This document shows, in pieces, positions 8,385 through 15,266 of a DNA stretch of 64,000 nt. The position numbers were made by a program, and so were the translations under genes. How positions within the stretch are numbered: the first letter of the stretch is position 1; each line of letters starts with the position of its first letter. A model generated the notes under the pieces. The model was not told the DNA's origin and searched no databases. It saw nothing but the letters and a program-made list of their open reading frames with translations. The DNA lies in the NCBI RefSeq assembly GCF_009689005.1, contig NZ_AP021879.1:4580652-4644651 (forward strand). Direction: 5' to 3'. The stretch comes from Desulfosarcina ovata subsp. ovata. Its GTDB lineage: Bacteria > Desulfobacterota > Desulfobacteria > Desulfobacterales > Desulfosarcinaceae.

Positions 8385-9797
8385 ATGACGGAGAAAAAAG
8401 TAAAAAAAGGTAAAGCCGCCCGTTTGGCAATGCCTGAGCAGGCGCCGGAGATCAGAAAGCGCAATTTCAAAGAGGTTCCTACCGGCTATACGGTGGCCAT
8501 GGCCCAGGAAGAGGCGGCTCGTTGCCTGCAGTGCAAAAAACCCGGTTGTATGGAAGGATGCCCGGTCAGTGTGGATATCCCAGGCTTCATCGGCCTGATC
8601 GCCGAAGGCGATTTCACCGGTGCCATTCGGCACATCTGGACAAAAAATGCATTGCCGGCCGTTTGTGGACGGGTTTGTCCCCAGGAGAGTCAGTGTGAAG
8701 GCCGTTGTATCGTGGGGAAAAAAGGCGAGCCGGTGGCCATCGGCAACTTGGAGCGCTTTGTGGCGGACTGGGAACGCGAAAAAGGCACGGGTGAATTACC
8801 GCCGAAAGCACCGGTCACGGGAAAAAAGGTGGCGGTTGTTGGCTCGGGCCCATCCGGACTGACCGTTGCCGGCGATCTGATCCAGAAGGGGCATTCGGTA
8901 ACCGTCCTGGAAGCTTTTCACAAGCCCGGCGGCGTGTTGGTTTATGGTATTCCCGAATTCCGCCTGCCCAAGGCGATTGTGGCTCAGGAGGTCAATTTTC
9001 TCGAGCGCCTCGGGGTAAATGTTGAAGTCAACGCCGTGATCGGTCGGACCGTCAGTCTGGACGAACTCTTTGAACAGGGCTATGAAGCCATCTACTTGGG
9101 GGTGGGTGCCGGTTTGCCCCGCTTCATGAACCTGCCGGGTGAAAATTTAATTGGCATTCTCTCCGCCAATGAATACCTCACCCGTGCCAACCTGATGAAG
9201 GCCTACCGTTTTCCGGACGTGGACACACCGATTCCCAAGGGAAAAAACGTCGTTGTGCTGGGTGCCGGCAACGTGGCTATGGATTCTGCCCGAACCGCGA
9301 TGCGCCTGGGCGCCGAGAATGTCAAAATCGTTTATCGCCGGTCGCGAGAGGAGATGCCGGCCAGAGCCGCCGAGATCCACCATGCCGAGGAAGAGGGCAT
9401 TGAATTTTTCCTGCTGACCAATCCCACCCGTTTTATAGGCAACGAAAAGGGACGCCTGACTGGCATGGAGTGCCTGCGGATGGAGCTTGGCGAACCCGAT
9501 GATTCCGGACGTCGGCGCCCGATTGCTATTGAGGGCTCCGAATTCCATATGGATACGGACCTGGTCATCGTGGCCGTCGGATCCGGGGCGAATCCTCTCT
9601 TGACCCAGTCCACACCGGACATGGAACTCAACAAATGGGGCTATATCGAGGCCGATCCGGAAACCGGAAAAACCACCAAGAAAGGCGTATGGGCCGGTGG
9701 TGATATCGTTACCGGCGCAGCCACGGTGATTCTGGCCATGGGCGCCGGGCGCAAGGCGGCCGATTCCATTCACCAGTATTTGACGTGGGGGTGGTAG
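8385..9797 (+). CDS. nfnB: NfnB (glutamate-synthase-small-subunit-like) large subunit
   Basis: This 470-residue iron-sulfur flavoprotein holds the NADP(H) site and the bifurcating FAD of Nfn. Two [4Fe-4S] motifs sit at the N-terminus: Cys47, 50, 55, 59 (RCLQCKKPGCMEGC) and Cys94, 98, 104, 108. FAD binding is seen at VAVVGSGPSGLTVAG and NADP binding at VVVLGAGNVAMDSAR, with a C-terminal GGDIVTGAATVILAMGAGR. The start at 8385 is chosen because GGAGG precedes it; an upstream in-frame ATG at 8340 would add 15 unlikely residues. Homotetrameric glutamate synthase (GltA) is the alternative name, but adjacency to nfnA favours Nfn. Confidence 0.9.
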   Translation: MTEKKVKKGKAARLAMPEQAPEIRKRNFKEVPTGYTVAMAQEEAARCLQCKKPGCMEGCPVSVDIPGFIGLIAEGDFTGAIRHIWTKNALPAVCGRVCPQESQCEGRCIVGKKGEPVAIGNLERFVADWEREKGTGELPPKAPVTGKKVAVVGSGPSGLTVAGDLIQKGHSVTVLEAFHKPGGVLVYGIPEFRLPKAIVAQEVNFLERLGVNVEVNAVIGRTVSLDELFEQGYEAIYLGVGAGLPRFMNLPGENLIGILSANEYLTRANLMKAYRFPDVDTPIPKGKNVVVLGAGNVAMDSARTAMRLGAENVKIVYRRSREEMPARAAEIHHAEEEGIEFFLLTNPTRFIGNEKGRLTGMECLRMELGEPDDSGRRRPIAIEGSEFHMDTDLVIVAVGSGANPLLTQSTPDMELNKWGYIEADPETGKTTKKGVWAGGDIVTGAATVILAMGAGRKAADSIHQYLTWGW

Positions 9798-9956
9798 GGA
9801 TCGGGAATTTTATTAATTGAACAAAATTGCTTGTTCTTGCGCCCGTCTTCGGCGTTGCATCAACGGCCACATACTCCCAGTATGCAACCGTTGATGCGCC
9901 TTGAAGACGAACACAAGCCCGGCGCAATTACGTCCAATTAATTTCATCCCCAATCC
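9798..9956 (+). repeat. Dispersed palindromic intergenic repeat, copy 1
   Basis: This 159-bp sequence recurs, reverse-complemented, at 40486-40644 with roughly nine of ten bases identical along its whole length. It is itself an imperfect inverted repeat: the left arm (AATTGAAC...GCATCAACGG) is answered by the right arm (CCGTTGATGC...GTCCAATT) around a centre near 9877. It lies directly after the nfnB stop codon. The structure fits a REP/BIME- or MITE-like element without coding capacity; a short open frame runs through it in both copies, but the differences between copies change amino acids, so no coding role is indicated. Confidence 0.8.
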
Positions 9957-10019
9957 TAAGCCTGCGGAATAGAAACCGGAAAAAAATCCGCCAGGCGTCC
10001 GTCCCTGATCACGGATAAG

Positions 10020-10056
10020 CCAAAGCCGGTTTATCATATTGATGAACCGGCTTTGG
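10020..10056. terminator. Strong hairpin between nfnAB repeat and next gene
   Basis: Twelve-base perfect arms CCAAAGCCGGTT (10020-10031) and AACCGGCTTTGG (10045-10056) enclose a 13-nt loop. It lies 32 nt beyond the stop of the minus-strand gene at 10089 and could terminate it. No U-tract follows on either strand, so it may instead be an RNA 3'-end stabiliser or a protein-binding dyad. Confidence 0.45.
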
Positions 10057-10088
10057 TAAGGCCTGCTGCAGTAGATGGACGACGTTGA

Positions 10089-10427
10089 TCAAGTGAACAG
10101 ATCAATGGCATTCTGGATAGCTTGGTTGGCAATGCCCATATTGGTTTGGGACAACTGTTGCGCGGCTTGGCCAGCCAATTGAGCCGCCTCGTCTTCCGAA
10201 AGATTACTGACCGGTTCATGCTGATCGGCTGCATCCGGTTGGTTCATCTCCGCCACCGCATTTTTTGCCTCATCGGAAAGGGTGAGTTGATAATCCGGGG
10301 TCTCTTCCGTTTTAGTGGCCAGTTCTTCGCTGACCTCTTCCTTTTCCCGCTTGATTTCACTGACTTTGGGTGTCGATTCCAGCCCGTGGACTGGCGAGCC
10401 GACCGGATTTGGATTTTCGATTTGCAT
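10089..10427 (-). CDS. Hypothetical acidic protein of 112 residues
   Basis: I do not recognise this protein. It is acidic and hydrophilic, with a proline-containing N-terminus (MQIENPNPVGSPVHG), a Glu/Lys-rich middle and a helical Ala/Gln-rich C-terminus (AAQLAGQAAQQLSQTNMGI, ending NAIDLFT). No signal peptide or membrane segment is seen. The C-terminal pattern vaguely recalls small YjfB-like putative motility proteins, which is weak. An excellent AAAGGAGGG precedes the start, and codon use is like that of neighbours, so expression is likely. Confidence 0.7.
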   Translation of the reverse strand: MQIENPNPVGSPVHGLESTPKVSEIKREKEEVSEELATKTEETPDYQLTLSDEAKNAVAEMNQPDAADQHEPVSNLSEDEAAQLAGQAAQQLSQTNMGIANQAIQNAIDLFT

Positions 10428-10892
10428 GTTGTCCCTCCTTTGTTGGATGCGCCAACGCCGCTTTCACGCCTTCTTCCGGATGCTGGTGAGTTGGCATGCG
10501 CAGCTAAAATGAATCGTTCTAATTATCGGCAGGTGAGTGAGGAAGCTTTAGCTTTTTTTTAAATTATTTAACGATGCGGATAATGGTGCCGGCATTGACG
10601 GTCGGTGCCATATCGCTGCCGCCCAGAGCGGCATCCAAAGCCTGCCGGTACAGATAGTCCAACCTTTCCGTTCAAATTGACCTGTTTCCGGATCGGATCT
10701 TCCTATACCGTTGGTGGATTCAACTTGCAATTCAAAAGACGGCCGCCTATTAATGACTCTTGGCAGGCCGGCGGACCACCGCTGGTTGACAATACGCATG
10801 GCCGCCTTAATTTAGCCACTGATATCCGATTGATCCTTCTGGCGGTCACGCCCCCTGATCGACCCGATAGACACACACGATGGAGGCCCCAA
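10428..10892. other. Gene-poor stretch of 465 bp
   Basis: The stretch separates the divergent genes at 10089 and 10893. It holds a T8 tract at 10552-10559, a probable decayed minus-strand reading frame (listed as a pseudogene) and otherwise nothing I can assign. A plus-strand frame open from 10605 runs into the next gene but lacks a ribosome site and coding character. Confidence 0.45.
10564..10662 (-). pseudogene. Possible remnant C-terminus of a decayed small gene
   Basis: Read on the minus strand, 10662-10564 gives 32 codons (LDYLYRQALDAALGG, then ending GTIIRIVK) and a TAA stop, with the G/C-rich third positions typical of this genome. There is no start codon in this frame; plausible coding continues upstream only in a shifted frame (EDPIRKQVNLNGK), as if a single frameshift had broken a gene. 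I do not recognise the product, and chance cannot be excluded. Confidence 0.25.
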
Positions 10893-11570
10893 ATGGCTTT
10901 TGAAACCAAAGAAGAAGTGTTTGAAAAAATCATGGAGATGGAAAAACCCGTTTGCCCGCACTGCAAAGAAGAGATGAGCCTTTGGGAGGTCCCGCCGATT
11001 AACGTGGGTGACGGTCTGGGGTGGGGGACGCCTTACCTGTTCATGTGCTTTAACGACAACTGCCCCCTCTACACCCAGGGATGGGACAGTATGATGGAGA
11101 ACTATGCCCAGCGCGCCTCCTACCGGTGTATCAATTTTCCCGGCACCGAACAGTTCGAACTGATTCCCGTCTTCAGCCCCATGGGTGCCAAGGGTCAGAT
11201 GATCGATGACCAAGTGATGGCCGAAGAGGAGGCCCTGAAACAGAACATAAAAAAAGGGTTCTCCATTCTGGCGGATTGTTACGTCAACCAGGATGGGGTA
11301 ACGATTCTCAAACTGCTTACCGATCCGGCCGAACCGGTCCGGGTTCGTATGAAAGCGGCGGAGATGATGGGTGATATCGGTGAACTGGAAGCCATCGAGC
11401 CGATTCGTAACCTCAAATTCGGAAACCAGCGTCTGCAGGAGCAGGTGGACAGTGCCATCCAAAAAATCCATGGCCGCTTTTTTACCCGCGAATGTCCGTT
11501 CTGTGCGGAAATTATCAAGCGCCGGGCCAAGGTGTGCAAACACTGCGGCAAGGAGGTGGCTGGCCAGTAG
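10893..11570 (+). CDS. Zinc-ribbon and HEAT-repeat protein of unknown function
   Basis: This 225-residue cytosolic protein has an N-terminal metal site with Cys21/Cys24 (VCPHCKE) and Cys52/Cys57 (FMCFNDNC), a HEAT-like helical middle (LLTDPAEPVRVRMKAAEMMG, then IGELEAIEPIRNLKFGN) and a C-terminal zinc ribbon (ECPFCAEIIKRRAKVCKHCG). The start at 10893 is supported by GGAGG 8 nt upstream; a longer in-frame start at 10605 is rejected because the added residues look non-coding. I recognise the domains but no defined function; such architecture suggests a scaffold or protein-interaction role. Confidence 0.8.
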   Translation: MAFETKEEVFEKIMEMEKPVCPHCKEEMSLWEVPPINVGDGLGWGTPYLFMCFNDNCPLYTQGWDSMMENYAQRASYRCINFPGTEQFELIPVFSPMGAKGQMIDDQVMAEEEALKQNIKKGFSILADCYVNQDGVTILKLLTDPAEPVRVRMKAAEMMGDIGELEAIEPIRNLKFGNQRLQEQVDSAIQKIHGRFFTRECPFCAEIIKRRAKVCKHCGKEVAGQ

Positions 11571-11599
11571 ATCTCGTTGAATGGTGCGTTACCTTTTTC

Positions 11600-11633
11600 T
11601 GCGCCGTTTCCTCTGTTTTCCGGAGACGGCGCA
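11600..11633 (+). terminator. Hairpin after the zinc-ribbon gene
   Basis: TGCGCCGT (11600-11607) pairs with ACGGCGCA (11626-11633), and CTC/GAG extends the stem inside. It is 29 nt beyond the stop at 11570, a good place for a terminator, but only a mixed T-rich run follows. Confidence 0.35.
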
Positions 11634-11743
11634 TGCTTGCCTTTGTCGTCCCGACCCGTTACGATCATTCCATTATATCCATCGTTTTACCGATGATTGT
11701 TCACCCTGGCCAGAATGTTCAATGATTCACGGGGGACATTGCC

Positions 11744-12307
11744 ATGGCAAACTCCATGGACCGTCTGCAATCGATGCTTACCGCCATTTCGCGAATCAAG
11801 ATCGACATGCAGGCATATTATCCCCGTGCCCTGCTCCTGTTTGGTTCCCTGGCACGTCACCTGGCCGGCGATCCGGGAGACCGTCCGCCCAACGACATCG
11901 ATCTGCTGGTGGTTACCGGCAATCCGCCGTTGGCGCTGATGAAACGGGATTTCGGCTGCCCTGTCGAACTACATCGCTTTACCGTTAACAGGATGGTCGG
12001 CATCGCCAGAGCACTTCGTTACGACAGCCGGCCAATGGCCCTCGCCAAACTATATGGCAGCGTTCTGACCCGCAAACACGCCATCGACGTGATTGCCGCT
12101 GCCATGTTGCTGGGGCCTGCCTACGGCAATTTTGGCATCGAGCAGATCGAACGGGATGGAATCACCGACACCCGGGATTATTCCATTCACCAGGTATTGA
12201 TTGGGGATGCATGGTGGGCGCGGCTGAGATGCTACGCGCAGCAACGGCGTGGGCCGTTGCTGCGTTTTTCCGACAAACTGGCGGGGGTTGACGGGTTCGA
12301 TGGATAA
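11744..12307 (+). CDS. Nucleotidyltransferase-fold protein
   Basis: This 187-residue protein has the polymerase-beta-like nucleotidyltransferase signature LLLFGSLARHLAGD (about residues 30-43), followed by DIDLLVV (about 54-60), the two metal-binding aspartates. Such domains occur in MNT-type antitoxins, in kanamycin nucleotidyltransferase relatives and in stand-alone proteins. No HEPN partner gene is adjacent; the remaining 120 residues are helical and may play that role. The spacing between GS and DxD is longer than usual because of GDPGDRPPN. No strong ribosome site is seen (GGGGGACATTGCC). It converges with the HsdR-N gene. Confidence 0.72.
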   Translation: MANSMDRLQSMLTAISRIKIDMQAYYPRALLLFGSLARHLAGDPGDRPPNDIDLLVVTGNPPLALMKRDFGCPVELHRFTVNRMVGIARALRYDSRPMALAKLYGSVLTRKHAIDVIAAAMLLGPAYGNFGIEQIERDGITDTRDYSIHQVLIGDAWWARLRCYAQQRRGPLLRFSDKLAGVDGFDG

Positions 12308-12322
12308 ATCGATCCCCGGCTG

Positions 12323-12856
12323 TCATGCCCCTCTGGGCTGCACATTGACATTCATGGAATCGTAGGAGCGAAAGACCAGCTTCTCCCTGGCCAGTCGCTC
12401 GGGTGCAATGGGGGGCAGCGTCGTCGTGTCTGCAAGAGTGAGCGCTTCCTGACGATGGGGAATGGCGTCAAGCCCCGTACCTTTTTTCTTGCCCGTGGCC
12501 ACATCCAGAACCGTGGCCGTCATACCATCGGAAACCACGGCCAGGGGCAATGGTGAGGTGGCCAGCAGTCTTGCGGCGCTGATGATTTCGCGTTCCCTGG
12601 AGCCCAGTGACCCGGCAGCACATTTGATGGCCATCATGGGCCGGCCATTGATCTCTATGACCAGATCCACGGCCGAGTGATAAACATCCCCATCGATCTC
12701 AACAACGATGGGCTTGTCCACGGCGATCTCATCAAGTCCGTACCCCTTTTTCTCGACCAGGTAGCGCTCCACCTGTTGGCGGTTGGCCTCGGCCCCCACG
12801 TTGGGAACGGATTGGCCGGTAATGAAATCGATGACGACATCGGTGTTGGTGTCCAT
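12323..12856 (-). CDS. HsdR N-terminal-domain protein (solitary)
   Basis: This 177-residue protein looks like the isolated N-terminal nuclease-type domain of type I restriction enzymes (HSDR_N_2). Around residues 37-80 it has DEIAVDKPIVVEIDGD, then SAVDLVIEINGRPMMAIKC, recalling the D...(E/Q)xK arrangement of PD-(D/E)xK nucleases, with AVDLVIEI and AIKC as the candidate motif. No HsdM, HsdS or helicase genes are nearby, so it is not an active restriction system. The start at 12856 follows GGAG and gives MDTNTDVVIDFITGQ; a longer frame to 12952 is possible but less likely. Confidence 0.72.
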   Translation of the reverse strand: MDTNTDVVIDFITGQSVPNVGAEANRQQVERYLVEKKGYGLDEIAVDKPIVVEIDGDVYHSAVDLVIEINGRPMMAIKCAAGSLGSREREIISAARLLATSPLPLAVVSDGMTATVLDVATGKKKGTGLDAIPHRQEALTLADTTTLPPIAPERLAREKLVFRSYDSMNVNVQPRGA

Positions 12857-12948
12857 TTGTCTGTATTCTCCATCAAAGTTATTTTGAGCAGTACGATTTT
12901 GTGTGAACCGAATGGGTGCATATTGGATTTCATACCCTTGGCCCATTG

Positions 12949-13821
12949 TCAAACCCTGACCCGCTGGAGCATGGCCAGGAAGGTGGTTACCAGAATTATC
13001 CCCCCCCCGGCAAGGGTATGCAGGCCGGGGTGTTCACCGAGCAACAGGTAAGCAAAAACAATTCCGTAGACCGGCTCGAGACAGGCGATAATCGAAGCCA
13101 GTTGGGCACGCGCAAAGGCCAATCCGCGGATGAACAGGGCGTGGGATAGAGCTGTGCAGACAATTCCCAGAATGGCCAGAAGACCCAGTTGTTGCGCATT
13201 GACAGCCACATCGATCCATAGGGTCATGGGAAGCAGGATTATGGTCGCGGTTGCGTTTTGGAGAAAAGCGATCGTTACAGAGGGGTAGGCGCGAACCCAT
13301 TTACGGTTCAGCAGGGAGAGAATCGCAAAAGTGAACCCGGAAGCGGTTCCCCACATGGCACCGGAAAACACGGCGCCTCCAAAGGGTGCCGGATATACCA
13401 TGATGACCAGCCCGACAAACACCAGAAAGGCGGTGACCATATCAATAGTGCGGCGGCGTTCATTGAACCACCAGGGTTCGATCAGCGCCGTGAAGACCGG
13501 GAAGGTGGAAAAGGCCAGTAGGCCGATGGCCACACTGGAGACTTGAATGCTATGGAAAAAGGTGATCCAGTGGATCGCCAGGAGCAGTCCCAACAAACTG
13601 AACAGGGCAAGGGTACGGCCATCTTTGGGCCAATGCCGGTCATTGCTGATGATGAGCACGAGACCCAGTGCCAACGTGGCATAGCCCGTGCGGCCGAGGA
13701 CAATTAGCCATGCGGGGATAACTAAAAACTTGCCAAAAAGTCCGGCCAGGCCGAAAAGCAGTACAGCAACATGGATTTCAACGAGTCCGGACGGGTGAGT
13801 ATTATTTGCCATTTTCTTCAC
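12949..13821 (-). CDS. EamA/DMT-superfamily transporter
   Basis: This inner-membrane protein of 290 residues has ten predicted helices in two EamA repeats (about 12-140 and 155-287), the layout of drug/metabolite exporters. Family-typical segments are VSSVAIGLLAFSTFPVFTALIEP near the end of the first repeat and ACLEPVYGIVFAYLLLGE in the second. The substrate is unknown. It is transcribed away from the protease gene at 13930; the 100-bp gap contains a CTTGTTT/AAACAAG dyad (13848-13870) that could be a regulator site. Confidence 0.88.
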   Translation of the reverse strand: MKKMANNTHPSGLVEIHVAVLLFGLAGLFGKFLVIPAWLIVLGRTGYATLALGLVLIISNDRHWPKDGRTLALFSLLGLLLAIHWITFFHSIQVSSVAIGLLAFSTFPVFTALIEPWWFNERRRTIDMVTAFLVFVGLVIMVYPAPFGGAVFSGAMWGTASGFTFAILSLLNRKWVRAYPSVTIAFLQNATATIILLPMTLWIDVAVNAQQLGLLAILGIVCTALSHALFIRGLAFARAQLASIIACLEPVYGIVFAYLLLGEHPGLHTLAGGGIILVTTFLAMLQRVRV

Positions 13822-13847
13822 TTGGAAATTGGTTTGGCGTAATCAAG

Positions 13848-13870
13848 CTTGTTTTGTATACCGAAACAAG
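13848..13870. promoter_or_regulatory. Dyad in the divergent EamA/protease gap
   Basis: CTTGTTT (13848-13854) and AAACAAG (13864-13870) are exact inverted 7-mers separated by 9 nt. Position between divergent genes suits an operator, but nothing else supports it. Confidence 0.22.
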
Positions 13871-13929
13871 GTGGTTGATCAATGCATGAACGGCGGGTTG
13901 GATTGAATTGGTAACGGTGTGGAGTGGTT

Positions 13930-15012
13930 ATGCGAGGATGGATCATTAATGTGATGCTGATTGGGTGTTGTGTCGCCGTGTGTCTTTCCCCAGGAACGGT
14001 TCAGGCGACCGTCTACCAGTATAAAAAGGATGGTGTCTGGCATTTTACCGACGATCCGGCGGCCTTGCCGGCAGATCAGCGGCCTGAAACGAGCGCCGCC
14101 AATTTGCCGGAAGGCTCCACCGCAAATGATCTGAACGCCCGGCTCACGGCTGCGTTTTCACCAAAAAACGGTGTCGAGGCGGCAACCCTGGCCACCGTAT
14201 GGGTCGAAACGGCGTTCGGACATGGCAGCGGTTTTTTTGTTACGGCCGATGGTTACCTGATCACCAACAGGCATGTGATCCGACCGGCCAGCAGCCCGGG
14301 AAATATCCAGGACCGCGCTACGGCGGCCCAGGCCGAAGCCTTGAAGCGCCATGCGGCGCAGATCGAAAATCAGGCCAAAAGATTGCAAACTGCCAGGAAA
14401 GAGCTTGACGACTTCAGGCGTTACCTGGACAGTCAGCCAGACTCGGCCAGTCGGCAATACAACGAAGCCCGTTATGCGCAGGCGTTGCAACGATATCAAG
14501 CCGGCCGACAATCCTTGGATGCCGCGCGAAAGAAATTGTCCGCTCAACACTCGGCGTTTGAGGCAGCCCGGCTGCAGCAGCGGGTCGATGCCGGTCTCGC
14601 GGCGTTAAACCAGAATTTTACCATCCATCTGGCCGATAACACCCCCCTTTATGCCTATGTGGTTGAAATCAGTGAGACATACGACATCGCCCTGTTAAAA
14701 GTGGATGGCTACATCACCCCCTTTCTTTCACCTCCACGACCCTTTGCGGTTGCCCAGGGGGAGCCGGTATATGCCATCGGCAATCCCGTGCAACTGAGAA
14801 ACTCGGTTACCTCCGGCGTTATTTCCGGATTCGAGGGGCCGTTCGTAAAGACCAATGCCCAGATATACCCGGGAAACAGTGGCGGCCCCCTGGTGACCGC
14901 CCGGGGTCATGTGGTCGGCATCAATACTTTCAAACGGCTGACCCACAAATTTGAAGGGCTCGGATTTGCCGTGTCCATCCAGGTGGTGTTGGAGGATCTG
15001 GATAGCATCTGA
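13930..15012 (+). CDS. Trypsin-like serine protease with DUF4124 domain and coiled-coil insert
   Basis: This exported protein of 360 residues has a signal peptide (residues 1-27), a DUF4124-like domain (VYQYKKDGVWHFTDDP, 28-43) and an HtrA-like protease fold. The catalytic triad is His115 (LITNRHVI), Asp252 (YDIALLKVD) and Ser317 (PGNSGGPLV). Between His and Asp lies a roughly 100-residue Ala/Gln/Arg/Glu-rich helical insert (about 128-225), predicted to be a coiled coil; this is unusual, since HtrA proteins normally have a short loop there. No PDZ domain follows. GGAG lies 5 nt before the ATG at 13930; a GTG two codons upstream is less likely. Confidence 0.82.
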   Translation: MRGWIINVMLIGCCVAVCLSPGTVQATVYQYKKDGVWHFTDDPAALPADQRPETSAANLPEGSTANDLNARLTAAFSPKNGVEAATLATVWVETAFGHGSGFFVTADGYLITNRHVIRPASSPGNIQDRATAAQAEALKRHAAQIENQAKRLQTARKELDDFRRYLDSQPDSASRQYNEARYAQALQRYQAGRQSLDAARKKLSAQHSAFEAARLQQRVDAGLAALNQNFTIHLADNTPLYAYVVEISETYDIALLKVDGYITPFLSPPRPFAVAQGEPVYAIGNPVQLRNSVTSGVISGFEGPFVKTNAQIYPGNSGGPLVTARGHVVGINTFKRLTHKFEGLGFAVSIQVVLEDLDSI

Positions 15013-15266
15013 TTCGTCCGCACCTTGTCCGATCCTTTGCCGAGCGCCTTTTTGCCCGATTTGGCGACATGCCAAACCAGTTGACAATAAAAGCAGAACC
15101 GTAGTATGCATGCACTACATTTCATTTCATATCTAATGGTTATATGATATTCCGAATGGGTGGTGACCCCATTTGTTCGTTAATGAACACGGACCGGTAG
15201 TTTTCTTTTTATACCACGGGTCAACGCCAGCATCGACCCTGATTCCAGCTGTGAGGCCGAAAAACC
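15013..15266. other. Intergenic region before the antiporter gene
   Basis: This 254-bp AT-rich stretch holds the candidate promoter below, a GTAGT-ATGCATGC-ACTAC dyad (15101-15118) overlapping its -10 region, and a TGGGTGGTGACCCCA partial dyad. No gene is seen. Confidence 0.4.
15081..15110 (+). promoter_or_regulatory. Possible promoter for the antiporter/USP/kinase cluster
   Basis: A consensus TTGACA (15081-15086) is followed after 18 nt by TATGCA (15105-15110). A GTAGT/ACTAC dyad spans the -10 element and could be an operator. The leader to the antiporter start would be about 150 nt. Confidence 0.35.

Noticed and set aside
9798..9927. Short protein-like frame inside the dispersed repeat (shared by both copies)
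   Set aside because: Similarity between the copies is explained by DNA repeat identity, and the differences change amino acids, so there is no sign of selection on a protein.
10605..10892. N-terminal extension of the zinc-ribbon/HEAT protein
   Set aside because: No ribosome site, poor codon character, and overlap with a likely decayed minus-strand gene.
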